DNA from: an uncultured Nioella sp.
Lineage (GTDB): Bacteria > Pseudomonadota > Alphaproteobacteria > Rhodobacterales > Rhodobacteraceae
Reading direction: 5' to 3'
Length of the DNA stretch: 64,000 bases
Assembly (NCBI GenBank): GCA_947498125.1
Contig: CANMJH010000004.1
Span: forward strand, 1 to 64,000
Each line of letters starts with the position of its first letter. Positions within the stretch are counted from its first letter, which is position 1. The translations under genes were made by a program, and so were the position numbers. The notes under the pieces are model-generated. The model searched no databases. It was not told the origin of the DNA and saw only the letters and a list, made by a program, of their open reading frames with translations. Positions 25,880-35,091 of the stretch are shown piece after piece.

Positions 25880-26958
25880 GGGCTGGCCAATGGGTTGGGG
25901 TCAAGTCCGGGTAAAGGCGGTGCGTCGGGCGCGGTGAGCGCTAGCACTTTGAAGAGAGTTCCCATTTCTTCGGGATGCGTCAAGCGTCTGTGAGCGGCAA
26001 TATGCGTTTCCAGCGCCGCGCCGCTGAGGCCAGCAGCCAGTTGCCGGGCGCGTCCTGTGATACCCAGCTCTTCCAAAAAGACGCCTTGCGGCGTCAAACC
26101 AGAAGCGCGGGCCGGCAAAGCCGCGCGGGCAAGTGGGCCGAAGGCAACATGAGCGGTTAGATCTGCCGCGCCGGGGCTCGAAAAAACATCAATGGTTTCG
26201 TGATCCTTTAGCGCTTGAAAGGTGTCGCCAATACTTTCGGCGTCCCCGTAATCGATGATCAACGCCGCGCCGCCATATGTGGCGATCCGATTGCCAATGT
26301 CTTCGGCAATGGGCAGGGCAGGCGCATTAAGCTCAACGATTTGGCCTTCTTTGGTGTCTTCAAGGCGGCCTGCCAGTGCCTCGAGCGCTGTTTCTGGACC
26401 AAGGCCCCAATGCAAACCATCTGCATCGGCACCAATCATCCTTTCATGCCAACCTGTCTTGCCACGTTGGAATTGCCGAATAGGAAGCGCATCGAAAAAT
26501 TCATTGGCGATTAGAAAGAGTGGCGCGTCGGGCAGGCTGCCGGGATGGTCGTGAAAAGTAATCTTGTGGCCCTGCAGGGCGTCTTCTTGGGCGCGGCGCA
26601 AAACGGGTGACGCCTCAACCAGATGGAGATCAGCGGCACCGTGAAATCCGGGCACGCGCGCTGTTGCCCGCAAAACATCAGACATGAGCGTTCCGCGCCC
26701 CGGCCCAAGCTCGGCCAATACGAAAGCAGAAGGTGCGCCTTGATCTGTCCAAACCTGTGCCAGCCAAAGACCGATCAACTCGCCAAACATTTGGCTGATC
26801 TCTGGCGCTGTGATGAAATCGCCGGATTGGCCAAACGGATCGCGCGTCGTGTAGTAGCCGTGGCGCGGATGAAGCAGGCACTCGGTCATGTAGTCGGCAA
26901 CGGTCATCGGGCCGGTTCGCGAAATGCGGGCAATAAGGTCTTGACCAAGAGGTGTCAT
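25876..26958 (-). CDS. NDUFAF7/MidA-type SAM-dependent methyltransferase
   Basis: A 360-aa member of the MidA/NDUFAF7 family, whose mitochondrial member methylates an Arg of complex I subunit NDUFS2. Key motifs: [15 protein letters not shown] and the SAM loop [12 protein letters not shown], then LHLVEASP. Length and domain order are typical for alphaproteobacteria. It is coupled by 4-bp overlaps to lgt before and pgeF after. By analogy its target could be NuoD, but that is inference. Confidence 0.9.
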   Translation of the reverse strand: MTPLGQDLIARISRTGPMTVADYMTECLLHPRHGYYTTRDPFGQSGDFITAPEISQMFGELIGLWLAQVWTDQGAPSAFVLAELGPGRGTLMSDVLRATARVPGFHGAADLHLVEASPVLRRAQEDALQGHKITFHDHPGSLPDAPLFLIANEFFDALPIRQFQRGKTGWHERMIGADADGLHWGLGPETALEALAGRLEDTKEGQIVELNAPALPIAEDIGNRIATYGGAALIIDYGDAESIGDTFQALKDHETIDVFSSPGAADLTAHVAFGPLARAALPARASGLTPQGVFLEELGITGRARQLAAGLSGAALETHIAAHRRLTHPEEMGTLFKVLALTAPDAPPLPGLDPNPLASP

Positions 26959-27866
26959 GCGGACCGCCTTGCGTTCACCAACAAGAATATCCCCAATAGG
27001 ATCATCGGCAGAGACAGCAGTTGCCCCATCGTCAAGCCGATTTCGGGCGAGAGGGACAGAGCAAAGCCATTGGGATTGGTTTCATAGAATTGAAGATCAG
27101 GCTGGCGGAAAAACTCGACAATAAACCGCGCCACGCCATAGCCCGCCAAAAACAGACCGGTAATAAGGCCGGGACGCTTTAGGGCGCCGCGCCGCCATGC
27201 CAGCCACAACAGTATAGCGCCCAAAAGAAGTCCCTCTAGCAGCGCTTCGTAAAGCTGCGATGGGTGGCGGGCGCAGACCAACAGGTCCTCCACAATCGAT
27301 AGCCCCTCGGGCCCCAAACAATCTTGTGCGGCAAATCCCGGAAAGATTACGCCAATGCTGGCATCGGTTGGACGCCCCCAAAGCTCGGCATTGGTGAAAT
27401 TGGCCAGCCGTCCCAAAAGCAACCCAATGGGGGCAACCATCGCCAGCATATCGCCCATTTGCAGCATTGGGATTTTTTCCAAGCGGCAGAACAAGGCCGC
27501 AGCCACAACAACCCCCAAGAAACCGCCATGAAACGCCATTCCGCCATTCCAAACGCGGATGATTTCAACCGGGTCCGCTATATAAGTGGGCAGATCATAG
27601 AACAGCACATAGCCAAGCCGTCCACCAAGGATCACGCCCAAGATGATCCATGTCAGCAACGCCTCAACCTGCTCGGAGGTCATCGGGGCCTCATCGCGCG
27701 GCCAAAGCGCCGGACGCCGCACAGCGCGGATCGCAATCCACCATCCGATTAAAAGCCCGGCAATATAGGCCAATGCGTACCATCTAAGGGCGATGGTAAA
27801 GCCGCCAATGGTAAAGGCAAAAATCTCGGGCGAGATATCTGGAAAAGGCAGCGCTGCGGAGATCAT
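26955..27866 (-). CDS. lgt: Prolipoprotein diacylglyceryl transferase
   Basis: A 303-aa inner-membrane enzyme with about seven helices that adds diacylglycerol to the lipobox Cys of prolipoproteins. Signature blocks are [27 protein letters not shown] and [15 protein letters not shown] 27866 follows GGAAAACC; the long upstream frame to 27986 would add an unlikely extra helix. It is the first gene of the lgt-NDUFAF7-pgeF operon and divergent from ubiK. The DUF2927 lipoprotein in this window would be one of its substrates. Confidence 0.95.
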   Translation of the reverse strand: MISAALPFPDISPEIFAFTIGGFTIALRWYALAYIAGLLIGWWIAIRAVRRPALWPRDEAPMTSEQVEALLTWIILGVILGGRLGYVLFYDLPTYIADPVEIIRVWNGGMAFHGGFLGVVVAAALFCRLEKIPMLQMGDMLAMVAPIGLLLGRLANFTNAELWGRPTDASIGVIFPGFAAQDCLGPEGLSIVEDLLVCARHPSQLYEALLEGLLLGAILLWLAWRRGALKRPGLITGLFLAGYGVARFIVEFFRQPDLQFYETNPNGFALSLSPEIGLTMGQLLSLPMILLGIFLLVNARRSA

Positions 27867-27991
27867 GGTTTTCCTTTTGGGCGGCCACGTGGTTTCGGGG
27901 CCTTGGATGGCGGGCGCCTGCGGCGAAGTCAACCTTGATGCGAGCGCTGCGAAGGGCCATATGAAGAGGGTAAGGATAAGGAGCACCGCCC

Positions 27992-28246
27992 ATGCAGACC
28001 CGCAACAAGTTCATGGAAGACATGAGCCAGCTGATGAACAATGCCATGGGTGTGGCCCAAGGGGCAAAAAGCGAAGCTGAAACGGCGATGAAATCCATGA
28101 TGGATCGCTGGATGGCGGATCGCGACTTTGTCAGCCGCGACGAATTTGATGCAGTGCGTGCGATGGCGCAGAAAGCCCGTGAAGAAAATGAGGCGCTAAA
28201 GACCCGGATTGACGCCCTAGAGGCACGTTTGTCGACCGAAGGTTAA
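27992..28246 (+). CDS. ubiK: Ubiquinone biosynthesis accessory factor UbiK
   Basis: An 84-aa protein of the UbiK/BMFP family (DUF526), which helps the ubiquinone-assembly complex in the cytoplasm. The N-terminal amphipathic helix and the C-terminal coiled coil ([37 protein letters not shown]) are typical. The AAGGAG site lies 8 bp before ATG 27992. It is divergent from lgt. Confidence 0.9.
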   Translation: MQTRNKFMEDMSQLMNNAMGVAQGAKSEAETAMKSMMDRWMADRDFVSRDEFDAVRAMAQKAREENEALKTRIDALEARLSTEG

Positions 28247-28354
28247 TAGCGTTTAACGAAATTGCCCTGAAACGGCCCAGAAGCGGCCCAATGCGTGCTT
28301 TTCTTTCTGCTCAGAACGAAGTCGTTCAATGTTGTTGAGTAGAAAGCCAAAGTC

Positions 28355-28942
28355 ATGTTGCAATCCTTGCCGCTTTTCCCACTGATTACAGTTTTTGTCG
28401 TGATCGTTGTGGCGAGTCTGCTTCCCAGTCGGGTGAATCAAAAAAAGAAAAAGCCCAAACAATCTGAACAAGTGCCGTCCGAGATTCGTCCCGATCCAAT
28501 CGAACGCGTTGGATCGGTTCGTTGGGGCCTTAAGCCATTGATGAACTCCTCCGAATACAAGATTTTTTCGCAGTTAGAGCAATTTGCTGATCAAAGCCCC
28601 CATTGCCCGCGGGTCTTTTCGCAAGTGTCGATGGGGGAAATCCTGCGTATTGACGACAAAGCTGCGGATCGCAGCGCCAAGATTTCGGCCCTAAATTCAG
28701 TAAATGCAAAACGAGTTGATTTCCTAATCACCGATATTGGCGGCATGCCGATTGTTGCGCTTGAATACCACGGGGCAGGCCATTTTAGGGGGAATGCAAA
28801 GGTGCGCGACGCCGTAAAACGCGAGGCGTTCCGTCTTGCCGGGCTGCCATTCATCGAAGTGTCCGAGGCGGGGTTTAACCCTGACCAGATAGCGACCCTG
28901 ACGCAGATCTTGGATGTCCCAGAACACGCAAGCGCGGCGTAG
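28355..28942 (+). CDS. DUF2726-domain protein, membrane anchored
   Basis: A 195-aa protein with an N-terminal transmembrane helix (LFPLITVFVVIVVASLL), a Lys-rich stretch and then a DUF2726 domain (residues ~60-185). The domain carries the conserved patterns ISALNSVNAKRVDFLI, ALEYHGAGHF and VKREAFRLAGLP. It resembles a PD-(D/E)XK nuclease-like fold, with D132-like Asp in RVDFLI and E in ALEYHG as possible metal ligands. Function is unproven. It has its own terminator just downstream. Confidence 0.8.
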   Translation: MLQSLPLFPLITVFVVIVVASLLPSRVNQKKKKPKQSEQVPSEIRPDPIERVGSVRWGLKPLMNSSEYKIFSQLEQFADQSPHCPRVFSQVSMGEILRIDDKAADRSAKISALNSVNAKRVDFLITDIGGMPIVALEYHGAGHFRGNAKVRDAVKREAFRLAGLPFIEVSEAGFNPDQIATLTQILDVPEHASAA

Positions 28943-28979
28943 CCACGTAGTTTTACTAATACGCCTCATTTTTAGGCCG

Positions 28980-29010
28980 GGCCGGTAAATGGTCCGGCCA
29001 TTTATTTTTT
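28980..29010 (+). terminator. Terminator after DUF2726 gene
   Basis: GGCCGG-taaatggt-CCGGCC (28980-28999) followed by TTTATTTTTT. It ends the DUF2726 gene, 38 bp after its stop. Confidence 0.8.
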
Positions 29011-29140
29011 GTTAACCAATTAAATCACTTACGCGGTTTTCATCCACAACCTAGCATTTCTTGTGGATAGCAAGGGCACAAACACAAATTCTCGTGGGAA
29101 ACCCCAAATTATTGCTTTACAGCTCGCCTCCAAGGCTCCA

Positions 29141-29257
29141 CCATATCTGGTATGGGGTCGGGATCGCCCCGGCGACCCATAGTTAGACACCCAGTTTCTA
29201 GTGGGTTCTTGGTCACCTGACCAGACCCGTTGAGGCTGCCAAAAACAAGAGGTCTGG
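29141..29257 (+). promoter_or_regulatory. Structured leader before ybjN
   Basis: Five short inverted repeats follow one another: CCATA/TATGG (29141-29155), GGGTCG/CGACCC (29155-29178), ACCCA/TGGGT (29189-29206), GGTC/GACC (29211-29222) and CCAGACC/GGTCTGG (29221-29257). The last one overlaps the AAGAGG ribosome site of ybjN and competes with the fourth at 29221-29222. It could be a 5' leader that masks the ribosome site. The rest of the 318-bp gap (29011-29140) shows nothing clear. No known RNA family is recognised. Confidence 0.4.
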
Positions 29258-29260
29258 GCG

Positions 29261-29764
29261 ATGTCTTTATCTGAGCAGTATTATGAGGTCGAAGACCTTC
29301 ATCCCATCGATATTGTCGAAACACTTGCCACGCATCATGAGTGGGATTTCGACCGTGTCGGAGACGATCAGATTGCCATGGCAATCGAAGGCCAGTGGCG
29401 CACCTATTCGGTGACGCTTGCGTGGTCTTCATATGATGAAACTCTGCGGATGATTTGCACCTTTGATATGGAGCCGCCTGAAGAGGCGCTGCCAGCGCTT
29501 TACGAAACGCTCAACTTGACCAATGACAAATGCTGGGCCGGGGCCTTTAGCTACTGGCACGAGCAGCGTTTGATGGTTTACCGGTATGGGCTTGTTTTGG
29601 CCGGCGAGCAGATGGCCAGCCCTGATCAGATTGCTTGCATGGTCGAAACGGCCGTTCTTGCGGCTGAGCGGTACTATCCGGCGTTTCAACTGGCGTGCTG
29701 GGGAAATCAATCTCCCACTGAAGCGATGCAAGTTGCCATTGCAGAGACCTACGGCCGCGCCTAA
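29261..29764 (+). CDS. YbjN-domain protein
   Basis: A 167-aa protein of the YbjN family, related in fold to type III secretion chaperones. It is acidic and cytoplasmic. Typical segments are HHEWDFDRVGDDQIAMAIEGQW and MICTFDMEPPEEALPALYETLN, with ERYYPAFQL near the end. In this family of bacteria it often precedes proC, as it does here (35 bp). Function is unclear; YbjN in E. coli affects stress and motility. The ribosome site may be masked by a leader hairpin. Confidence 0.85.
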   Translation: MSLSEQYYEVEDLHPIDIVETLATHHEWDFDRVGDDQIAMAIEGQWRTYSVTLAWSSYDETLRMICTFDMEPPEEALPALYETLNLTNDKCWAGAFSYWHEQRLMVYRYGLVLAGEQMASPDQIACMVETAVLAAERYYPAFQLACWGNQSPTEAMQVAIAETYGRA

Positions 29765-29799
29765 CTTGCGCCTCGCATAGATAATGCGGGACAGTAGGT

Positions 29800-30612
29800 A
29801 TGAATTTCGACGATATCGCGCGCCGCGGCCTGGTTATGCTGGGCTGTGGCAAGATGGGACAAGCGTTGCTTGAAGGATGGCTGGCCGGGGGGCTTCCTGC
29901 CAACGCGGTTTGGGTTATTGACCCGAACCCTTCCGATTGGGTCAATGCGCAGGGCGTGCATGTGAATGCGGCGTTGCCAGACACTCCCGCTGTGGCGCTG
30001 ATCGCCGTAAAACCGCAGTTCATGATCGAAGCCTTGCCGCAAATCGGGCGCTTTGGCGGTGGCGGCACACTGTTTGTCTCGATTGCGGCTGGCACGGCGA
30101 TTTCCTTTTTTGAAGAGGCACTTGGAGCAGGCACCCGTGTGATCCGCTCGATGCCGAACACACCCGCAGCCATCGGCAAAGGCATTACGGCGATTATTGG
30201 CAATACCGAGGCAAGCGCCGCCGATCTTGATACAGCCGAGGGATTGCTGGCTGCGGTGGGTCAGGTGGTGCGCCTGACGGATGAAGACCAGATCGATGCG
30301 GTAACAGGTGTTTCTGGGTCTGGGCCTGCCTACATCTTCTATATGATCGACGCGCTTGCCGCGGCCGCCCGCGCCGAGGGGCTGCCGGAAGAGATGGCGA
30401 TGCAACTGGCCAAAGCGACGGTTGCTGGGGCAGGGGCCTTGGCTGAGGCAGCAAATGACGACCCAACTCAGCTACGCATCAACGTCACTTCCCCCAATGG
30501 AACCACTCAAGCCGGTTTAGAGGTGTTGATGGATGAGGCAACCGGCCTAGCCCCTTTGATCCAAAACACTGTGACGGCAGCCACCGAACGCTCCCGCGCG
30601 TTAAAAGGGTAA
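29800..30612 (+). CDS. proC: Pyrroline-5-carboxylate reductase
   Basis: A 270-aa NAD(P)H enzyme catalysing the last step of proline synthesis. The N-terminal Rossmann loop is LGCGKMGQALLEGWL. The C-terminal dimer domain carries the signature GSGPAYIFYMIDAL and the block RINVTSPNGTTQAGLEVL. Length is normal. It follows ybjN and precedes a csaA-like gene by 4 bp, so all three are likely one transcript. Confidence 0.95.
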   Translation: MNFDDIARRGLVMLGCGKMGQALLEGWLAGGLPANAVWVIDPNPSDWVNAQGVHVNAALPDTPAVALIAVKPQFMIEALPQIGRFGGGGTLFVSIAAGTAISFFEEALGAGTRVIRSMPNTPAAIGKGITAIIGNTEASAADLDTAEGLLAAVGQVVRLTDEDQIDAVTGVSGSGPAYIFYMIDALAAAARAEGLPEEMAMQLAKATVAGAGALAEAANDDPTQLRINVTSPNGTTQAGLEVLMDEATGLAPLIQNTVTAATERSRALKG

Positions 30613-30616
30613 TCAA

Positions 30617-30958
30617 ATGTCCGATGAAATTAGCTTCGACGACTTTCTTAAGGTCGACATTCGTGTTGGCGAGGTTGTGAAAGCCGAACCGTTCCCTGAA
30701 GCGCGCAAACCGGCGATCAAGCTTTGGGTCGATTTTGGCGGCGACCTTGGGGTCAAGAAAAGCTCGGCCCAGATCACGGCTCATTACACGCCCGAGGCGT
30801 TGATCGGTAAACAAGTCATGGCTGTTGTGAACTTCCCACCTCGTCAAATCGGGCCAGTGAGGTCTGAGATTTTAGTTTTGGGGTTGCCCGATGATAAGGG
30901 CGAGATCGTCCTGATCGGACCAGATTTCCCCGTCGCACCCGGAGGGCGCATGCATTGA
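30617..30958 (+). CDS. csaA: CsaA-like tRNA-binding protein
   Basis: A 113-aa single OB-fold protein of the tRNA-binding (EMAP/CsaA) type. Typical blocks: DFLKVDIRVGEVV, KLWVDFGGDLG, SSAQITAHY and VNFPPRQIG. CsaA dimers bind tRNA and show chaperone-like activity in Bacillus. It is 4 bp after proC, and its TGA overlaps the TTG start of the next gene. Confidence 0.9.
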   Translation: MSDEISFDDFLKVDIRVGEVVKAEPFPEARKPAIKLWVDFGGDLGVKKSSAQITAHYTPEALIGKQVMAVVNFPPRQIGPVRSEILVLGLPDDKGEIVLIGPDFPVAPGGRMH

Positions 30959-31902
30959 AACTTCTTATTTCCCGGAAATTACCCGATGCAGTGATGGCCG
31001 AAGCCGAAGCAGCGTTTGACGTCACTTTGCGCATTGCTGGCGAACGGATGAGCGAAGCAGAATGTATCGCCGCCTTGCAAGAGTACGACATCCTGCTGCC
31101 CACGCTGGGGGATGCCTTGACGAAGGCGGTGTTTGACGCCTCGCCAACACCGCGCTGTAAAATGATCGCCAATTTCGGGGTGGGGTATAACCATATTGAT
31201 GTCGCAGGTGCCGCTGCACGCGGGATTGCCGTGACCAACACCCCCGGCGCCGTCACAGATGCCACGGCTGATATTGGTCTTATGTTGATCCTTATGACCG
31301 CCCGGCGCGCCGGATCGGGCGAACGGATGGTGCGCGCGGGTGAGTGGGGCGGGTGGAAACCCGTACAACTCTTGGGGCGCCATGTGTCTGGTAAAAAATT
31401 GGGTATTGTCGGCATGGGGCGAATTGGACAGGCCGTTGCCCATCGCGGCCATTACGGCTTTGGCATGGAGATTGCCTATCACAGCCGCAGCGCCAAAAAC
31501 CTGCCCTATCCGGCGCGTCAGCTTGAATTGCACCAGTTAATGGCCGAAAGCGATTTTGTGGTCATCGCTGCGCCCGCCAATGCCGAGACCCATCACATGA
31601 TCAATGCCGAGGCGCTTGACGCGATGAATCCTGACGGCGTGCTGATCAACATCGCCCGCGGCGACCTTGTGGATGAGGCGGCTTTGATTGACGCCCTGCA
31701 AAACGGAAAAATCGCGGGGGCTGGATTGGACGTTTATGAAAACGAGCCCGACGTCCCGGCCGAATTGATCGCAATGGATCACGTGACGCTTCTGCCTCAT
31801 TTAGGAACCGCAGCGCTGGAAGTGCGCGAAGACATGGGCCGGATGGCGCTGGCCAATGCACAAGCCTATGCAGATGGTCGCGCTTTGCCCAACCCGGTAT
31901 GA
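30955..31902 (+). CDS. D-2-hydroxyacid dehydrogenase (glyoxylate/hydroxypyruvate reductase-like)
   Basis: A 315-aa NAD(P)-dependent enzyme of the D-isomer-specific 2-hydroxyacid dehydrogenase family. NAD loop GMGRIGQAVA, catalytic Arg in INIARGDLVDE, Glu in ENEPDVP and His in LLPHLGTAA are readable. It probably reduces glyoxylate or hydroxypyruvate. Start codon is TTG at 30955, overlapping the csaA stop, with GGAGGG seven bases before it. It overlaps the next gene by 4 bp (ATGA). Confidence 0.9.
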   Translation: MKLLISRKLPDAVMAEAEAAFDVTLRIAGERMSEAECIAALQEYDILLPTLGDALTKAVFDASPTPRCKMIANFGVGYNHIDVAGAAARGIAVTNTPGAVTDATADIGLMLILMTARRAGSGERMVRAGEWGGWKPVQLLGRHVSGKKLGIVGMGRIGQAVAHRGHYGFGMEIAYHSRSAKNLPYPARQLELHQLMAESDFVVIAAPANAETHHMINAEALDAMNPDGVLINIARGDLVDEAALIDALQNGKIAGAGLDVYENEPDVPAELIAMDHVTLLPHLGTAALEVREDMGRMALANAQAYADGRALPNPV

Positions 31903-32405
31903 TCCGCGCAGCACTGACAGCGTTAATCGTAAGCGTGGTCAGTGACATTGCGCAGGCGGAAGATCGCCCCGTCATTGCCCATATCGGTTATCAATTCCGG
32001 CTCTTATGGCCGGAAACAGGTCATTTTTCGCCCGATGTTTTTGCCGAACAAGCAGCCCATGATGCGCAGGCTTATATTTTTTGCGGCGAGGCCGCGTTTG
32101 CCAACGGTGAAAACTTTGAGGCGCTCGGAACGCCGTTTCAGGGGCTGCTTTTGGCGGGATTTGCCGGAAATGGCGGCGTGGAAAACCGCGCTGGTTCGGC
32201 CGAGTTCCACCTCGTTGATCCGAATGACAGCGGGTGGTTGCCCAATGGCCCGCTTTCCTTCGACATCCATGTGACACACGATCAAACCGTGTGGATCCCG
32301 ATCAGCTTTTTTCCGGTCGAGGCGAATTTGCACATGCTGTCGGGCGGTTTGGACATGGACAGCCTAAACTCCTTGCCTGAGCTACTTTCAGGCTGCGCCG
32401 AATAG
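31899..32405 (+). CDS. Exported protein of unknown function
   Basis: A 168-aa protein with a signal peptide (MIRAALTALIVSVVSDIAQA). I do not recognise the family. The mature chain has one Cys pair (FCGEAAF and SGCAE), possibly a disulfide, and several Asp/His (VTHDQTVW). It overlaps the hydroxyacid dehydrogenase stop by 4 bp, so it is translated from the same operon transcript. Its role with that enzyme is unclear. Confidence 0.7.
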   Translation: MIRAALTALIVSVVSDIAQAEDRPVIAHIGYQFRLLWPETGHFSPDVFAEQAAHDAQAYIFCGEAAFANGENFEALGTPFQGLLLAGFAGNGGVENRAGSAEFHLVDPNDSGWLPNGPLSFDIHVTHDQTVWIPISFFPVEANLHMLSGGLDMDSLNSLPELLSGCAE

Positions 32406-32535
32406 CATACGAGAACAATTTCTGCGGATACATTCCCGCCTTTTCTTGGGCGGTTGGCCTGTCATCAAAGCGAAAATGGAAATTTATGACCCTTTTTGCT
32501 ATTATCTAGCACGCGAACAGGGGAGGGAATGCAAC

Positions 32536-33096
32536 ATGAACGCTTATTCTGTTGAGCAATACGTGAAGGATATTCGCGCAGTTGTCTCAGAAGAACACGA
32601 GATCGATGCGATTTCGCAGCGGATAAAGCCACTTGCCTTAAGGCTGGCATCGGACCCAAGTTGGTTTCAGGATAAATACCGAAAAGTCGACCCAGATCAA
32701 GGCGTTGGCTTGCACCTGTTGCATGAGGAAGAGAACCACGACCTTGCCGTTTTTGTCATTGCATGGGCGCCGGGCAGGGGCGTCGATGCGCATAATCACA
32801 AAACATGGGCGGTTGTTTCGGGGATAGAAGGGCAAGAGCACGAGACGAATTACGTTCGGCTCGATGATGGGTCAAAACCGGGCTTCGCAGATCTGAAGGC
32901 CACCAAGGAAGAGACGCTTTTTCCGGGCACTGCCGTGTGCTGCCGACCTGAAGATATTCATAGCGTTAGAAACAATGGCGACCAGATTGCCGTGTCGCTT
33001 CACACCTATGGCCGGCACTTGAACCACACGGGGCGCTCAACATTCGATGTGGAGGCAAAGACCGAAACACCTTTGATCCTGAAGATCGAGAAATAG
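32536..33096 (+). CDS. Cysteine-dioxygenase-type cupin
   Basis: A 186-aa cupin of the cysteine dioxygenase (type I) family. The first cupin motif appears as DAHNHKTWAVVSGIEGQEHE, giving two His ligands for Fe(II). The second cupin motif is around PEDIHSVRN. It may oxidise cysteine, 3-mercaptopropionate or a related thiol with O2. ATG 32536 follows GGGAGGG; a longer frame (32446) lacks support. It lies 131 bp from the preceding gene, so it has its own promoter region. Confidence 0.82.
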   Translation: MNAYSVEQYVKDIRAVVSEEHEIDAISQRIKPLALRLASDPSWFQDKYRKVDPDQGVGLHLLHEEENHDLAVFVIAWAPGRGVDAHNHKTWAVVSGIEGQEHETNYVRLDDGSKPGFADLKATKEETLFPGTAVCCRPEDIHSVRNNGDQIAVSLHTYGRHLNHTGRSTFDVEAKTETPLILKIEK

Positions 33097-33118
33097 CGTT
33101 TGTTGGCCTGAGACCGAT

Positions 33119-33697
33119 CTAACGACCGACGGCTTCGCGCCAGTGACGGCGACACAGACTGACATAGCGGTCATTGCCGCCAACTTCGACTTGGGCACCT
33201 TCGGTCAAGGCGTTGCCATCTTCGTCCACGCGGATCACCATCGTGGCCTTCTTTCCGCAATGGCAAATTGTCCGCACTTCGCGCATTTCGTCGGCCAAAG
33301 CCAATAGGGCTGATGAGCCGGGAAATAGTTCTCCGCGAAAATCGACGCGCAGCCCATAACACATCACAGGAACGCCCAGATCATCAACTGCCCGGGCAAG
33401 CTGCCAAACCTGCTCTTTGCTCATCCATTGGGCTTCATCCACCAACACGCAGGCGCAAGGCCCTTGGTCTAGCCGGGCCTTAATCATACCGAATAGATTA
33501 TCGCGCTCGCTGTATAAATCTGCCTCAGCGGTCAGGCCGATGCGACTGCCGATATGTCCCTGTCCCGCGCGGTCATCGAAATTCGCCGTCAGCAGATAGG
33601 TCTGCATGCCCCGTTCGATATAATTGTAGGATGCTTGCAAAAGCAGGGTCGATTTACCTGCATTCATGGTCGAGTAATTGAAATAGAGCTTGGCCAT
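33119..33697 (-). CDS. tdk: Thymidine kinase
   Basis: A 192-aa type II thymidine kinase, phosphorylating thymidine in the salvage pathway. The P-loop is MNAGKSTLLLQ, the lasso/active-site block CVLVDEAQW, and the zinc-binding Cys pairs lie in CHCGKKA and SLCRRHW. Size is normal. It is convergent with the cupin gene and 39 bp after the DUF1801 gene on the same strand. Confidence 0.95.
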   Translation of the reverse strand: MAKLYFNYSTMNAGKSTLLLQASYNYIERGMQTYLLTANFDDRAGQGHIGSRIGLTAEADLYSERDNLFGMIKARLDQGPCACVLVDEAQWMSKEQVWQLARAVDDLGVPVMCYGLRVDFRGELFPGSSALLALADEMREVRTICHCGKKATMVIRVDEDGNALTEGAQVEVGGNDRYVSLCRRHWREAVGR

Positions 33698-33736
33698 AAA
33701 CCCGGTTTGCCAAAGCCGGGGACGGGCTGCAAGGGG

Positions 33737-34150
33737 CTAGCGACCTGCACTGCGCTTATCTCTGTGATAGGTCAGCGCCATGCCAGCAATTTGTTGCACG
33801 GCCGCTTCCGGAATGGGACCGGTGACTGGAATAAGAACAGCGCGATTATCCAGATAACCAAACTCTTCAGGAAAAAGCGTGCGGCACCTGCTAATAAGAT
33901 CCGTCTGGCAATGCACGTAGAGACCGCAATGGTCGCGATGCTTTGCTGACCAAGCCAGCCGAATAGTTGTTCCCATTTTTCGGGGCGGCAAATAAGCAGG
34001 TTCACCCCATTTCAAAGTTTCCACTATCGGAGCGGTTTGGGTGGCGTCGGCCGCCGCCAAGATCAGCGCTCGGATTTGCGCCATTCTGGCCTGAACCTCT
34101 TTTGGTAGATTCGCAAAATAGCTCTGAGGTGTTTTTGTCGGATCATCCAT
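33737..34150 (-). CDS. DUF1801-domain protein
   Basis: A 137-aa protein of the DUF1801 family (YdhG-like, iron-chaperone-frataxin-like fold). Conserved patterns: YFANLPKEVQARMAQIRALI, ETLKWGEPAYLP and LFPEEFGYLDNRAV. Function is unknown. I start at ATG 34150; the long open frame up to 34405 overlaps the divergent aldolase gene. It may be co-transcribed with tdk. Confidence 0.8.
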   Translation of the reverse strand: MDDPTKTPQSYFANLPKEVQARMAQIRALILAAADATQTAPIVETLKWGEPAYLPPRKMGTTIRLAWSAKHRDHCGLYVHCQTDLISRCRTLFPEEFGYLDNRAVLIPVTGPIPEAAVQQIAGMALTYHRDKRSAGR

Positions 34151-34243
34151 GTCGCCAGATCTTGGTGGATTGCCGCACAAAAGCAAGTCAGGATCGCGCC
34201 TGCGGTCATTCTGGCCGTACCTCAACGTGCCAAAGGACCGAGC

Positions 34244-34987
34244 ATGACGCAAAACAACATTCAGCATTGGGACGGGCGGGTTGATTTGGCCGCCGCGTTC
34301 CGATGGGCCGTGCGATTTAACTGGCACGAGGCTGTGGCCAATCACTTTAGCCTTGCCGTCAACGAGGACGGCACACAGTTTCTCATGAACCCCAATCAAT
34401 GGCATTTTTCACGGATCAAAGCGTCAGACATTTTGTTGCTTGATGCCCATGACCCGCAGTCCATGAAGCGCCCCGATGCGCCAGACCCGACAGCATGGGG
34501 TCTACATGGTGGCATTCACAAGCATTGCCGACACGCGCGATGCGTTATGCATGTGCATTCGATATTCGCCACGGTTTTGGCCTCACTTGCCGATAGCCGC
34601 CTGCCGCCCATCGATCAAAACTGCGCCACATTTTTCAACCGCGTGGTGATCGACGATGAATATGGAGGTCTGGCGTTCGAAGAAGAAGGTGAACGCTGCG
34701 CTGCGCTGCTGACGGATCCAGCCAAGAAGGTCATGGTTATGGGAAATCACGGCGTTTTGGTTATTGGGGACAGTGTCGCTGACACATTCAATCGCCTCTA
34801 TTATTTCGAGCGCTCGGCTGAAACATACATACGCGCTTTGCAAACGGGCCAACCTCTGCGGATCTTATCTGACGAGGTTGCCGAAAAAACCGCGAAAGAG
34901 TTGGAGGACTACCCTGACCAAGCCGACAAACATTTCCGCGAGTTGAGGGCAATTCTGGATCAAGACGGATCAGATTACGCGACATAG
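34244..34987 (+). CDS. Class II aldolase/adducin-family protein
   Basis: A 247-aa class II aldolase/adducin protein. Zinc-site His residues lie in MHVHSIFATVLA and GNHGVLVIG, with another His near GGIHKHCRH. Members include fuculose- and ribulose-phosphate aldolases, but adducin-like paralogues in alphaproteobacteria often have unknown substrates. It is divergent from DUF1801. It is followed by the sigma-factor operon after 104 bp. Confidence 0.88.
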   Translation: MTQNNIQHWDGRVDLAAAFRWAVRFNWHEAVANHFSLAVNEDGTQFLMNPNQWHFSRIKASDILLLDAHDPQSMKRPDAPDPTAWGLHGGIHKHCRHARCVMHVHSIFATVLASLADSRLPPIDQNCATFFNRVVIDDEYGGLAFEEEGERCAALLTDPAKKVMVMGNHGVLVIGDSVADTFNRLYYFERSAETYIRALQTGQPLRILSDEVAEKTAKELEDYPDQADKHFRELRAILDQDGSDYAT

Positions 34988-35091
34988 AAAAAAGACAGGC
35001 AGGTGAGGATTTCCTGACCTATCCCCCACTTGGCGCAGATGGTTAAACCGGGTATGGCTTTGCCTTGACGTTAGGATAGGCCCGCCGACAC

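Noticed and set aside
29134-29143. GGCTCCACCA resembling a tRNA or tmRNA 3' end
   Set aside because: No T-arm or acceptor partner lies upstream, so it is not an RNA gene.
29150-29257. Possible signal-recognition-particle RNA on the minus strand (GGTCAGG nearby)
   Set aside because: The conserved GGAA tetraloop and AGCAGCC part are missing; only a chance GGTCAGG.
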